Shown: positions 11,972-23,925, counted from the first letter of the stretch. The stretch: DNA of 64,000 nt from Usnea hakonensis (GCA_013423325.1 BLJB01000086.1:1-64000); one strand, 5' to 3'. Program-made: numbers and translations. Notes: generated from the sequence alone by a model not told the origin.

Positions 11972-13064
11972 TCAATCACTGCCCTCATCCTCACTCAGCG
12001 CTTCATCCGCCGACGTCCCCGGCGTCGGCGCATCATCCCCGCGCCCATCCAGACTCCCATTCGCCTCCCTCTCCACACTACTAAGCCGTCTCCCCTCATC
12101 CGGATATTCATCCTCATCGCCTTCCTCCTCCTCCTCCTCCTCCTCCTCTTCCTCCTCTTCTTCTTCCTCCTCATCTTGCTCCCCCCTCGACCGCAATTGC
12201 AGACTAGACGCATCGTCCCCGCCCTCCTCGCCCCCCTGCCCCTCGGCATCGAAACCGTCATCGTCATCATCGTCCGGATCTTCAGGCTCGTCGTATTCCC
12301 TATACCCCGTCTGCAACTGCGCGCTCGGATCGCCGGTCCCACTTTCCCTGCTCTCCCTCCTCCCTTCATCCCCTTCCTCCATCCCCTCGTCCCCTTCTTC
12401 CCTCCGAACCCTCTTCTTCGCCCTCCCCTCCTCATCATCCTCCTCCTCCCCTTCCTCCCCACCCTCCTCTTCCCCCTTCACACCCCCCATCTTCCCCTCC
12501 CTGACCTTCCTCCTATACTCATTCCTCTTCCCCGTCTGTACCTCATTGAACTTCTTCAACTCAGCCTCCACCCTAGGCCCGAAACTCTCGAATTCGAGTT
12601 CGGCAAGGGCATCGATGACGGCGTTGGGCGGGATGCTGCGCTTGCCGGTGGAGAGGGAGGCGGAGTTGGCGGTGTGGGCGAGGTAGTTTATGAAGACGGT
12701 GGCGCCTTTGCTCATGGCGAGGATGGCGTCTTTGTGTAAGGAGGTGTTGGCGGGGAGGACGCCTTTGGCGAGACGTTGGACCATTGTGCGGGGGAGAGAG
12801 AGGTCCTGTTGGCCGGGGCAATTTGTAAGCCATGGGGTTTTGCGAAGGGAAGAAGAGCCAAGAAAGAGGAGAGTAAGGCAGAAGGAGTCGGCAATTGGGC
12901 CATTGAAGGTGGTTGACCGAATGTAGACATTTGATTGGAGAGCAGAGGACTGACGTGAAGGCATTCAGACCTACCTCAATATTAATACCTTCGCGCTCTT
13001 TAGCCGGAGTGCCATCTTCGCCGGTAGCGCTGACTTGCGAGACATTGCTTTTGCGGGGAGGCAT
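11972..13064 (-). CDS. DPB4: DNA polymerase epsilon histone-fold subunit (Dpb4/POLE3)
   Basis: This is a histone-fold subunit that pairs with Dpb3/POLE4 in the leading-strand polymerase and, in many fungi, in ISW2/CHRAC remodelling complexes. Exons 13064-12975 and 12805-11972 give 307 aa. The fold runs from about residue 31 (DLSLPRTMVQRLAKGVLP) through AILAMSKGATVFINYLAHTA to the third helix in IPPNAVIDALAELEF near residue 100. These blocks match the CBF-A/NF-YB-like class. The sequence after residue 125 is very acidic, with a basic patch (RAKKRVRREE) and a run of about 20 glutamates near 12121-12175. That tail is much longer than the core but of the kind seen in fungal Dpb4. The single intron is about 169 nt, longer than its neighbours. 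SLD3 lies 0.6 kb upstream on the same strand. Confidence 0.9.
12121..12175. repeat. TCC/TTC trinucleotide tract (poly-Glu in DPB4)
   Basis: An imperfect CTC/TTC tract on the + strand is read as GAG/GAA on the minus strand and encodes the polyglutamate run of DPB4. Such tracts vary in length between strains. Confidence 0.85.
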
Positions 13065-13659
13065 TCTGTGGGATATTATCTAAGGAGTGTGGATTGCAGA
13101 CTGCTGGGGGGAGGAGGGAAGATTTTTGAATAGAAGGGAGAATCTTTAATGACTGCGTTGGAGGGGCAAAGTGAATGGACGTGTTCGCGTTTCTACTTTG
13201 TGCCTCATTTGGACTAGCGTCAAATAAGAATCCACCCACCCACCTTAGGGCTTAGGCGCCTCAGCTTATTAAGTAGCCTGCTATGCAGATCGAAATAGAT
13301 AGCACCCATGACAGTGTTAGTGACTTCCTTGGGCATTGATCTGGTACTGCTATTGTTGTAGGGTCTTCTCAGACATGGTTAAACGAAGGATGTCATAGCT
13401 AGTGTACAGCCCGCCAAATGCCACCCTCCTGACTGCGTGTTCAAAGCTTGAGATCCTTCGATCATATCGATACCACTCCCAGAGTGACGGATGCTGTGGG
13501 GAAAGCATTCATGTCCACCTTGTGCTGTCATGCAAAGCTTTTGTTTGACTCCTTCGTTTGACTCCTTCGCTTATGCAAGCAAACCCAAATCGCCAAAAGA
13601 GTGTTAATCAACCCCATGCAGCAGACACCATCGCTAGATGCAGAAAAGAGACTGCAAAC
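13065..13659. other. Interval between DPB4 start and SLD3 stop
   Basis: These 595 bp contain the DPB4 promoter and the SLD3 3' end. A near-direct repeat TTTGACTCCTTCGTTTGACTCCTTCGCTT lies near 13543-13571 as two copies of about 14 bp. No gene is seen. Confidence 0.5.
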
Positions 13660-16600
13660 TCACACCAATTCGTCAATCTCATCGTCCCATCCCAAGGCTG
13701 CGTAGATGGATTCTTCCTTCCCCTGCCACGATGGCGAAAGGACGGCTTTTGACGCGTTGCACGCAGGCTCATTTGCAACGGGTGGAGCTTTGTTTGGCGT
13801 TGCATTAATGATAACGTCTTGATAATGGTCGACCTGTTCGAAGCGACGTCCTTTCGATGGCGTCTCATGGATTTGCAAAGGCCGACAAGTAGAAGTGTAT
13901 GAGCCATCAGAAGCTTTGGGTGGCATCGACGCTGCTAATAGAGGCGCTAGGTGAGATACATCAATAATCGAATGCATCCCTGCAGTCGAGATTGGAGGAC
14001 GTTTCCAAAGCCTGGATGGAACTTTCGTTGGCGTTTCAGCGGTAGGCATAGCGCTGCTGCCGGTCTTTCTCGTGCTGTCCGGGGCTAAGAAAGGCGATTG
14101 TGCTGGCTTCTTTGAAGATGAAGGCACACAAGAAATGCTTGACGGTGGGATTTCTTCTAGATCAGTTAGTGACGCTTTGCTTTGCCCTGGACGTGGAAGA
14201 CCGCCGTAGACATCCTTGTGTCTATTGTTGCTGGGCGTAGCCATGACTTGAGCGCCTTGGGCGAAAGGGTTGCGAACAGGGTTCTTGGGCTCTGCAAACA
14301 CTTAGCATGAGAATTGTAGACTCTGGCTAAGCATGCTGTACTTCTCGAATTGGACGCTGCCGCCCTCTTCTCTGCGTCTTCGACTAGCTCCTTGACCGCC
14401 ATGCGGGGATTAGGCCTTTTCAAAGCAGCAATGGCCCCTTGAAGCTCCTGCTCTACTCTTGCCTTTTTCTTCAGCTTTGCCTCAGTAGCCTGTGATCTTG
14501 TGTGGAAGTCTACTTCTCGCTGACTATAGCGCTTGTGCATTGCCACTCTGTTGAGCGGGATTGACGATAAAGACGTGTCGCTGACTTCGCGTTTCACTTG
14601 AGGTAAGACAGGGTCAGTGGCGGATCGTGACAGAGACGGTGGTGGCTTCTGGGAGGCAAATCGCTCGTCAGTTAGCACACGTTCCAGAGTACGTCGGTGT
14701 TTTCGGGTTTGCTGCCTCTGCACCGATACCCCCGGCTTCAGCGATGCATGGGATGATGCAGATTTCGCCAATGGTAGCCGCCTCGGAGGAGTTTGCTTAG
14801 GTCCTCCAAGCTTCTGACAGAGCAAAGTCGTCAAACCTGGGAGACGTGCTCCATAGCTATTACGTTCATCAACGAGCAATCGCATAGGGAGCAAGCAGGG
14901 AAGCTCACAAAGGAAGAACAACATCTACACAGAATTGCCGCAAATGATCTCTACCTGCCATATTCGCCGTCGATTTTGCTGCCTGCTGACATGCGGACCT
15001 ATTCTCCCCATTTGAGGTCTTCATCTCATCCACGGTCATTGATTGCCAGATGCACAAACGGTCGACAAGAAGATCTAACAGCATGTTGAGATCCTGAGGC
15101 TTCTTCGGTTTCTTCTTCCTCTTCTGTGAGCCATCGTCTCCTCCAATAGAATCAATTGGTAGCAAGTTTTCAACTGGCTGGTTTGTCGCTAACGATTCGA
15201 GAGCAAGAATCTCAAGGGAGAGAATGATTTGCATCTGGGTCTCCCGGGCCCTCTGTTCAAGTACAGCTGACCTGACTGCTTCTTCTTTTGCACCTACAGA
15301 ATCGCAGGCAACTGAAGATAAATCTCTGCCGAGCCACCATCGAGCAATGTTGACTTCTTCTCCTACATATAGGCCATTCTTCCCAACATTTGTTTTCTTA
15401 GACTTGCGAGTTTTCTTGCTAACCGTTTCGATTACATTTCTACATTCGTCATCCGAACGCGAATCGAAAGGGAACCCTTTGACTACCTCCGGTAGAGCTT
15501 CTCGATACTTGATGTCCATAGTAGCGAGTGACAGGATGCAAGATCTCAAAAAGGAAATTAGGTGCGAGTGCTTGTTGGGAGAGCCATCGGGTAAGGAAAA
15601 GGCAGCCCTTGCTCGCGACAATGGCCCTTTAGCAAAGTATGCCAATGACGACTTGTGCATAATCAGTCCCACGTCCAAAGGTGTAACAAGCAGGCGCCTT
15701 ACCTTAGACGCATACAATGCCTCCTGGTACTGAGCCCTGACCAATTTAAAGACCTCTTCTGGGATTTGCGCTATCTCCTTCACCATTTCCGTCAACTCGT
15801 TTCCAGTCTGGTCCTGAGAAATCGGCAATGTTGTTTCTTGGGTAATCTGGTCTAGTGTATGTGATTTCTGTCGGGCAGGTTGCAAGCACAAGCGCACTCC
15901 GCAGATCGCTTCGATACCTGATGTCCCACTCTGATCATCTCTAATATCTGAGGCGGATTCTGTTGCCGCCATTTCCCACCATTTGTCTCCCTGAAGCCCT
16001 GGATGCTCGTGACATCGTCTGTTCTTTAGGCGCTCGACTTTGATAGATACAGGCCTCAGTCGCTCGAGCATATCCAGTCCCACCCAATGGGCCAGTCTAC
16101 ATATTGCGTACACCCCTTTTCGCACACGCTCGATAGCAAAGATATTGTCATCAATCGCTGACTGTGCGATCAGGATCGTCACTAGACTTGGCGGTCGGTC
16201 CTCACACACAATCTTTTCGAAAATGTCGATGTGGGCTGAGAATAACCTTGAGCCTAGGAGGTCGTCCTGTCCTCCAAGTGGGTCGAGGTAAGCGAGAGGC
16301 AAACATGATCGTGGTAATTGTAATCTTGGTATCAGCTTCTGTGCTTGGGGAGATGGAAGCGATGGGTGCGCCTTTAATGAGCCTGTCAACGGATCGTCTT
16401 CATTTTCCCTTGGATCATACCTTTATGGTGAATGCTTCTCCAACGGAATTCCCACAGTCAACCTCATTGAGCTTGCGCTTACGTGATGCTTGAGCAACAA
16501 TCGTCTCGATTGCATCTGTCGTAGGAGGCTGGAAGGTGTCTCTATTCTGCTTGGGACCCGGCCATGATTTCTGAAAATAGTGATCCTCCGTTGCGACCAT
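13660..16600 (-). CDS. SLD3: DNA replication regulator Sld3
   Basis: Sld3 loads Cdc45 on the MCM helicase and, after CDK phosphorylation, binds Dpb11 to fire origins. Four exons (16600-16421, 16371-14909, 14856-14342, 14291-13660) give 929 aa in an unbroken frame. The family landmark is the block PRLQLPRSCLPLAYLDP early in exon 2, followed by a helical Cdc45-binding region. Near the middle, RDHLRQFCVDVVLPF joins YGARLPGLTTLLCQKLGG across a 52-nt intron, a conserved block of fungal Sld3. The C-terminal third is basic, disordered and rich in Ser/Thr-Pro sites (for example SPFLAPDS and TPTKVPS), consistent with CDK targets, though no site is proven. Intron 1 is inferred from continuity of FTIK with AHPSLPSP and ends in AAAG. 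An alternative 5' structure is possible. Confidence 0.88.
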
Positions 16601-17998
16601 AGCAGACGGTCATTGCCCTCTAGGTAGCTCCTTCCCATCCAAGTTGTAATGGAGAGTCCTTGACGCGTTGAAAATAGAAGCGCGCCGAATGAATTTGGTG
16701 GGGGAACACGGGTACAGAAATTAGCGTGGCGACGAATATTTTTACCAATCCTCGACCTGCTTCAACACTCATTCGAAGCACGAACCCAACGATTATGATC
16801 ATTGGCCTATCGCATCTAGAGGATTCGACCAAATATTTTGAACGTCCTCTTCCTCGCTGACTTGTGGGCACGATTTGCCTCCACTTGCTTAGATATCGAG
16901 GAGTCTACGAGGACGAAGTGACAACGTATCGTCTACGACTACAATGTGCGGTCAACCATCAGCCTCATGGCTCGAAGTCGACCTTAATTCATGCACTTCG
17001 AACTCACGTTCATATCGTGCGCCACATTTTGTCGCGAGCAAAAGGCATAGACGAAGACGAGGTCTTGTCGCGGAACCACTTCAATCACGATTGAATCGGC
17101 CCAAGATGCAAATCGCTGGAGCTTCTGCATGAATTGCCCATTCCGTGCAAGCTACAAGCACATAATACTACATTGGGTTCCAAGGATGATCTGATCAGCT
17201 GGCCTGACATGCTGCAAGTGTTCAGAGTGACGTTGTTCACAGGAGGCCATGGAAAAGATATCTGTGGTCGTGGAACCGAGAATCCTATCAACTTGACCGC
17301 CGCCAGGCCTAGATTACTATTGAATGAAAACAACGAAGACGACGTCAGCACGTACTTGACCTCTTGATAGGAACACTGAAGGACCTCTGCTGAATTCCTT
17401 GATAAAAGAGAATCAACAGAGAATGCAATACATGTTCGGATGTTTGCAAACAGCGGCTTCATAATTCAGAGGACTATAACTGACTTTGGAATTTTAGCTA
17501 CTTCTTTTGCTATCCATAATGTTGGTGAACTTGGTGGAGCTGCTTCCCCCTATTCTATTACGCTTGATTGACATCCCACAAACATCCACTTGAACTTTTC
17601 GCGATTCTGTCAATCATATCCGTCAGGAATGGAATCCTACTGAAGTCAAATTGGATCAGAAGGCGTTTCACATGTATCTCTGATAAAAGCGTGTTTCTAA
17701 TTTACACGTCAAAATCTTGTGTGTTCGTGTTGCAGGTTTCGCGCCAAGTGGCTGCTGGGCCAACCTGATTGGTATTGACCCCACATCCATTTTTAGACCA
17801 TCGAAAACAGAAAATCTTCAAATTGTCTTCTTAAATATTCCCTATTATTCTTTCGCAGCATCGTCTGCAGTATCAATTTCTACCTTCGCTTTAGTCTCTA
17901 TTCTCGCCAATCCTTAAGAGCCCCCAAAGCCGTGTTCCTCTCTGAACACTCTTTTCACCAACTCTAAGCGCCCTGGTCATAAGAATGTAAATCTGACA
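16601..17998. other. Divergent intergenic region SLD3 / LIM gene
   Basis: These 1.4 kb lie between two divergent starts. Small frames at 16864-17094 and 17134-17367 have no recognised domain or splice logic, so I do not call them genes. It presumably holds both promoters. Confidence 0.5.
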
Positions 17999-20643
17999 AT
18001 GAGTTTACTACATAGGTCGAGACACCAAGATGAACATGATTGTACTGGAGGCGCAAAAACCCCCTTCGTGATCCCAAATGATTTTGCCCACGAACCCAGC
18101 GCCTCTAAAGTCTCAAGAAGGCGATCTTCTGGGCTGAAGTTTTTCGCCTCGTCATCAGCTTCGAAACCTCAGCCCGCCCTTAGCTCACATAAGAAATGGG
18201 AAGCAGAGTATCTGAAAGAACTCCGTATCAATCGACCTGCGAGACCGGGTGGCTCCCGACCGTTCCCCGGCAGAGCGGCCACGTCCACGACAGAGCCCTA
18301 CGCCCGAGCGACCTCAGCTCTATCGTTTCGGTCCCCTTGGTTAGCACAACAAAGCGATGCGCCGAACGGTGCGGATCATCTGCGATCTGCAAGTGTGTTG
18401 TCACATAGGCCGGTGCCGTCAGAAGTAACAGCTGAGGATACAGCTCAAGAACAGCTCAGCATAGCTGTGGCTTCACAAGACTTCGCAGCTTCCACAATGT
18501 CTAGAGCACCCCCGATAGCTCCAAGTGACACATACAGGGAGAGCGGGATGCGATGGATGGAGAAGCAGGAAGCTCGGTCATTGAGAGAAGCGTTAGAGGA
18601 TATGGATTTGCGGGATGAGATGAAGGTTCACGCCGACGCTCAAGACGAAGCTTCAGAGCTCGTCTGGAAACACAGACGTCAAGGATTGCCACAGCCGAAT
18701 CCAGATCAGCTACGCAGCTACAAACAGCATCTACAGAAAGGAGCTCATGCTCGAAGCCAGAGCGTTGGACTGCATGCAAAGCAGGGTCAAGCGACAGGCG
18801 ATTTCACTGAAAGTCATCGATCAATCTCCCATATCTCAGGTTCCAGTAAAGGCGATAGTGATCCGTCCCAAGGTACTCGCAGTACGATAATTAAGTTCGC
18901 AGAACCGGAGAAGCCGTGGGAAGAGGCACAACTTTCCCAAAAAACTGGCCATACATTGTGGGATTCGCCACAGAAGAAAGCTTACATGAATTTGAGTAAT
19001 GGGAGAATACCTAAAATTTCAGGTCGTCGACGATCCAGCGGACTCAGAGCGCGTGATGTAAGTGATGGACGGTTGTTCAGGAACCCTGGAGACAAGATCT
19101 ACGAAGAGCCAGATGCCGACAAGACGCCTGATGCAGCCAACCACAGCAGGATACCGGCACCACTTGTTATGAAGAACCGAAATGCAATGTACAAAGACCG
19201 TACGGGAAGCCAGTCCTTTCATCCAAGGATTGCCTCGGAAGACAAAGTGAGAGTCTTTCGGTCCGAAATCCACAAAAACTCTCCTTCTCAATCTCGCAAC
19301 CCTTCCTACTTGACGAATCCGCCAGTCTCAACACCGCCGGATCAAGTCGTTAGGAATAATGATGATGAGGGCCACTCAGATCCACCAACGGTTAAAGACG
19401 GCAAAGAGGTTCGCGGTGATGATATCAAGGCTGCAACAAGCATGCGCATGAAGGACAGAAGCCCGAAATTGCCTTCCCCAACGATTGTCAGCAACCGCCC
19501 CGGAAGGCCAATCGTTAGCTTCGAGCAAGACTGGAAACCAAGAGTTCCAAGCAAGCAGGAAGATCCTCTATTTGATCATCCATCTGCTGTTCATATGCGG
19601 CCTCGACTCAAGACTCACAAGCCAGCTTCAACGGCTTCGGCGCCGATTGTACCAACGATTAACGTGCCCGATCCGCCCTCGATCCAAATCGATGAAGTGC
19701 CACTCAGCAACCCACCATCCATGCATTCTATACCATCGATTTGTATCTCCGAGAATCCTGAGCCAACCATCTCAGTACGACAGCAACAGCCTGGTTCCAG
19801 GGCTCTCCCATCGCCTTCCGGCAGACCTCGCCCGTCACCTGCTAATCGTCCAGTGCCGAACCATTCATCAACGACTCCGACTCATTCATCCAAGCTGCAC
19901 TGGACGCCATTCTCCCGCCGGGCTACTGCTCAGTGTGCCGCCTGTGCTCTCCCAATCGAAGGCCGTATCGTCAGCGCTGCGTCCCAACGCTTCCATCCCC
20001 ACTGCTTCACCTGCCACCACTGCGCGGAGCCTCTAGAATGCGTAGCCTTCTACCCTGAACCTGACGCTGCCCGCACAGCTCGCGTTGAACGCATTGAGGC
20101 TCGCCTAGCAAGCAACGCTCACGTTTTGCCGGAAGAAAAAGAAGGCGAAACAGCAGCCGACGACGGTGATCCTTCGCTACGTTTCTACTGCCATCTTGAT
20201 TACCACGAGCTCTACTCTCCACGCTGCCGCAACTGCAAGACGCCTATTGAAAGCGAGGTTGTTCTTGCGTGCGGTGGATCCTGGCATGTAGGCCATTTCT
20301 TCTGCGCAGAGTGCGGTGATCCTTTTGATGCGAAGACCCCATTTGTCGAGAGGAATGGCTATGCATGGTGTGTGGGATGCCATGCTGGCAAGTTCAGTGG
20401 GAAGTGCAAAGGGTGCAGGAAACCGGTTATTGAGGGTGGTCTAAGCGCTCTAGGAAGCGAGTGGCATGTTGACTGCTTCTGCTGCGTGGTAAGTGGATAG
20501 AAAGAAGTGATGCTTCTTCTGACTGAGCTAATAATGCATCATAGGAGTGCGGAAGACATTTCGACGATGGCAGGTTTTTTACCAGGGAAGGTGAGGAGAA
20601 GCCGGTATGTGTGGCGTGTGAGGAAAGGAGGTTAAAAGCTTGA
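17999..20643 (+). CDS. Three-LIM-domain paxillin-like protein
   Basis: This is a cytoskeletal or cell-polarity adaptor of the fungal paxillin-like (Pxl1) kind, expected at septa or growth sites. Exons 17999-20488 and 20545-20643 give 862 aa. Residues 1-640 are disordered and Ser/Pro-rich, with one acidic helix (LREALEDMDLRDE near 195) that loosely resembles a paxillin LD motif. Three LIM zinc-binding domains fill the C-terminus. LIM1 starts CAACALPIEG near 646 and carries an unusual acidic insertion (near 690-725). LIM2 starts CRNCKTPIES near 741. LIM3 starts CKGCRKPVIEG near 803 and is finished by exon 2 (ECGRHFDDGRFF...CVACEERR). The zinc ligands (Cys/His pairs) appear complete in each. The 56-nt intron interrupts LIM3. 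The orthology to Pxl1 rests on LIM count and position only. Confidence 0.85.
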
Positions 20644-21381
20644 ATGACCGAGGTGCAATAATAACAAAAGGCTGGACAGCGACTTCGAACATGACAACAA
20701 CCGGATACGTGTATATGAGCCTCCATAGATTGTCTGTCTTACATCATCTCCTTAATCCTAAAATCAAGCATATTTACTCGTGCGTAGCCTTTCTCTTGGT
20801 AAAGTGATAATACTTCATCTTGCGGTGAGAAAGTCCGTTGCCTGATAATATCCACGTTCGCTTCGTCACGATTTCAGTTTGAAAAGTTTTTATTTTTATT
20901 CTAACCGCTGGATATCAACAACCTGAAGTAGCCAGAGGCTTCGATCCATATGAGCTCTTCATAATCACCACGGCTTCTCGTTGCTACCTAGCAGCTGAAT
21001 CAAAGCTCCACTCTGCTATCTCACTTTCTTCCTCTCGCATTTCAGATCAAATGAATCCTCATATCAAATTCTTTTACACATGCTTATCTTTTCGCTTGAT
21101 AAAGTGAATGAGATCCCAGGACAAGTCCACTTCATTGCGATTTAAAAACCATCTTTGAGCCCCAGCGGCTGACTACCACCTACCATTTGAATCAGCAATC
21201 CATCCTACTGGCTCACGGTACTACTCTCGCATTTCAGATCAATAGATAGCGCTGATAGCTACTCAACAGAGCATCGTACTCACTGCTTGCCGCCCTTTAA
21301 CACCAGTACTGAGGTGAGTCCTAAGATGCCCTAGAGTGTGAACGCCCGGCTGACAACGAGCCCCAATCCTAGGCCATCGAG
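20644..21381. repeat. Intergenic region with a decayed tandem duplication
   Basis: Two diverged copies can be aligned by eye: about 20770-21053 and 21068-21245. Both carry TTAC...TAGCC/TATCTTTTC..CTTG.TAAAGTGA near the start, an AAGTCC...CG.TT block, a CCGCTGG/CAGCGGCTG block and the shared end CTCTCGCATTTCAGATCAA. The unit lies directly upstream of the first BTB gene and may be an old duplication of a promoter or leader. Confidence 0.55.
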
Positions 21382-22191
21382 ATGGCTGATATCCATAGAA
21401 ATGGGATGACCAGTAGCAATTCTGGAATCTTAGAATCGTCTAAATACTCAGATATGACCGTCCGCTGCGGCTCTCAAGAGTTCAAGCTCCATCGAGCCAT
21501 CGTCTGCCCGCGTTCGACATTCTTTGCTGCAGCTTGTGATGGACATTTTCAGGTACACGAGATCTCAATCCGGTACCTGACAAGCTGTAACAGCGTGCTA
21601 ACATCGTTGTTTCAGGAGGCCCAAACTTGCACCATTGTCCTTAAGGAGGATGATCCACCCACTGTCCGTCGAATGTTGACCTACCTTTACACTCTCACTT
21701 ACAACGACGATGGGGATGCAGCTTCAGCCGAACATTACATGGTCAATGGGACAAAAGGTTTGGAGGCCGCGACCATCCCGAACACGCCACTTCCGGAAGA
21801 AGAGCTATCGAGGAATGCTAAGATGATGAACAATGTTGTAGTGTGCGCCATCGCACAGAAATACGACATTAGCGAGTTGAAGGAGCTCGCAACGTCAAAT
21901 TTCTGCAAGCTGTTGTGGCTCAAGGCTCCAAGTCCTAGCCTTCTGCATGTCGTTGATGTCGTGTTCGGGACTACTTCTATTGCGGATTCAGGACTGCGTA
22001 ACGCCGTTGCTAAGTATTGCACCAAACACAATACCAAGATTATCGCCGACGACCTCTTGAGCACTATGATCAGAGATCATGGCGACCTTGGACTGGACAT
22101 TTTACGTCGATACAAAGCTGAGGAAAAGACCGAACTAGTCATGTTGAAGAAGAAGTTGGCGTCGATGAGTATTAACGTAGTAGATATCTAG
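21382..22191 (+). CDS. BTB/POZ-domain protein (tandem copy 1)
   Basis: This is a protein with an N-terminal BTB/POZ fold, a dimerisation or Cul3-adaptor module; the cellular role is unknown. Exons 21382-21552 and 21616-22191 give 248 aa. The BTB core is plain: SSKYSDMTVRCGSQEFKLHRAIVCPRS, then FFAAACDGHFQ, the splice junction, TCTIVLKEDDPPTVRRMLTYLYTL, and a helical C-terminal part ending near MLKKKLASMSINV. The intron lies in the same place as in copy 2 at 22871 (after ...CDGHFQ / ...CDSGFK), so the two are duplicates. Here the intron is 63 nt, in frame and stop-free. The protein is about 85 residues shorter than copy 2 because it stops before the coiled coil. Large expanded families of this kind are common in Pezizomycotina. 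Confidence 0.82.
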   Translation: MADIHRNGMTSSNSGILESSKYSDMTVRCGSQEFKLHRAIVCPRSTFFAAACDGHFQVHEISIRYLTSCNSVLTSLFQEAQTCTIVLKEDDPPTVRRMLTYLYTLTYNDDGDAASAEHYMVNGTKGLEAATIPNTPLPEEELSRNAKMMNNVVVCAIAQKYDISELKELATSNFCKLLWLKAPSPSLLHVVDVVFGTTSIADSGLRNAVAKYCTKHNTKIIADDLLSTMIRDHGDLGLDILRRYKAEEKTELVMLKKKLASMSINVVDI

Positions 22192-22870
22192 GCGATGAGA
22201 GGTTATGACGCCTCTATCGATGTACTTCGACATGACTTGATGATGGCCCACGACAGCATCCCAGACAAGAATTGAAGACTGCGATATCGTGAGCGGTGCG
22301 ACTGATGCAGATTTACGAAGGCTGGAGGAGACTTTTCTACAGATGGTTCAAAAGCTCAATAGCCATCATATCCACTTAGATCCAATGACCAACTTCCATA
22401 GGAAAACTTGCCAGATATTTTACACGAAGTCAGGCATGGCAATGGAAATGCCATTAAATATCTGTAAACACTTGCGTTGATTTATCTCTCGATCTTTGCG
22501 ATGAATTCCGTGATAGACTACCAAAAACCCTTGATTTTGCGTCCCCTTGCTATACTCTATTGACACTGATAGCCGTGCTTTGGTGCTCATGAAATCAAAT
22601 AAGCGGACTTGAGTCTTAGACATGTGTCATGGCCATCCATTAACACCTCACCTTTTACACAAAATTTTCATCACGCTACAGGTTCATAATGTGTTTAGCA
22701 GAGTTCTTGGGGCCAAAACTCTTCATAATCTGAGAGTTCTACCTCTCAAGCCTATCTTTCACACCTGTCTAGCAGATAAAGTATCTACCTTGCACAGTAC
22801 CTCTCATCTACAAATTCCAATCTAGACAGCAATAACCACAAGCAGAAAGACCTCAAATCCGCCAGCCAAG
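22192..22870. pseudogene. Spacer with a possible lost C-terminus of BTB copy 1
   Basis: Downstream of the copy 1 stop, the frame near 22289-22480 encodes a helical stretch, ADLRRLEETFLQMVQKLN, that resembles the end of copy 2 (SRVFERFEEALFMFQQKLLN). This suggests copy 1 once ran further and lost its coiled coil by mutation. The match is short and the intervening sequence is not alignable by eye. The rest of the spacer would be the copy 2 promoter. Confidence 0.35.
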
Positions 22871-23925
22871 ATGCCAAACCTTCACAAAACCGATCTCGTG
22901 GGTAGCCTAAGTGACCTCTTCACCTCATCAAAGTATTCGGACCTCACAATACGTTGTGGGTCCGATCTCTACAAGGTCCATCGCGCCGTTGTATGCCGCT
23001 CCGAGTTCTTCGCTGCGGCATGTGATTCAGGATTCAAGGTGCATAGCGGCCAATTCACGGACCCTAGATCATGCTAACAATGTGCTCGCAGGAGGCAATA
23101 ACGGCAACAATCACTTTGGATGATGATGACCAGGCCACGGTTCGACGCATGCTGACTTACCTCTACACCCTCGATTACGACGATCAGGATGCCTCCGAGG
23201 CGGTAGCCATGGCGGAGTCACAGAATACAGACGGCCACGCTACAGACTCTAGCTCGAAGCCTGAAGTGGTCGAAGTTGCAACAGTTTTACATCGCAAGCG
23301 CATGAATAACGTTCTTGTGTATGCTCTTGCCGAAAAATACAGCATACCCGCCCTGAAAGAGTTGGCAGCAACCAAGTTTGTGGGATGCGAGGGCCCTCTT
23401 GACTTTGCTCGATATCAGGAGTTGATCAATGCAATCTTTGAGAGTACTCCCGACACGGATACGGGTCTTCGGAATGTTGTCATCCTAGATTGCGTAAATC
23501 CACAGTTTATCGAGAAGGTTCTAGAAGAAGAAGGAGGGCTGGCTCCGGCAATAAGAGATCATGGTAGTCTTGGGCTTGGGATGCTGCGAGAAGTCAAAAA
23601 GCACAATATGAAGCTCGAAAATCTCAACTCGGAGCTGGAGATGAAGGAGCAAAACGCCAAAGCTAGAGAAAAAGGGTTGTTAGTGGAGGCGGAGCGCTTA
23701 AACGCGCAGATCCAATACCTCAAAGCGGAGCTGGACACAAAGGAGCGAGACGCCGTGGCCAGAGCAACTGAATTAAAAGCGGCATTGGGTTCTTTGTATG
23801 ACGATACCATGAATTTCGACACCCCAACGAAACAGGACTCATCGAGGGTGTTTGAGCGATTTGAAGAGGCTTTATTTATGTTTCAACAAAAGCTCCTGAA
23901 TCTGGGGAGGAGAGGGAAATTGTAA
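22871..23925 (+). CDS. BTB/POZ-domain protein with coiled coil (tandem copy 2)
   Basis: Exons 22871-23038 and 23092-23925 give 333 aa. The BTB domain covers about residues 15-125 (SSKYSDLTIRCGSDLYKVHRA, FFAAACDSGFK, ATITLDDDDQATVRRMLTYLY). It is followed by a helical region (MNNVLVYALAEKYSIPALKELA) typical of fungal BTB proteins. A heptad-rich coiled coil covers about 225-290 (LENLNSELEMKEQ..., LKAELDTKERDA). The 53-nt intron is at the position used in copy 1 but is not a multiple of three, so retention would break the protein. Function is unknown; fungal members may be Cul3 substrate adaptors or have unrelated scaffolding roles. It is the more complete of the pair. Confidence 0.85.

Noticed and set aside
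11888..12739. Plus-strand open frames of 246 and 283 codons opposite DPB4
   Set aside because: They are Ser-rich or Leu/Pro-rich shadows of the GAG/GAA-rich DPB4 exon on the other strand. DPB4 has a histone fold and a clean splice; the shadows have no domain.
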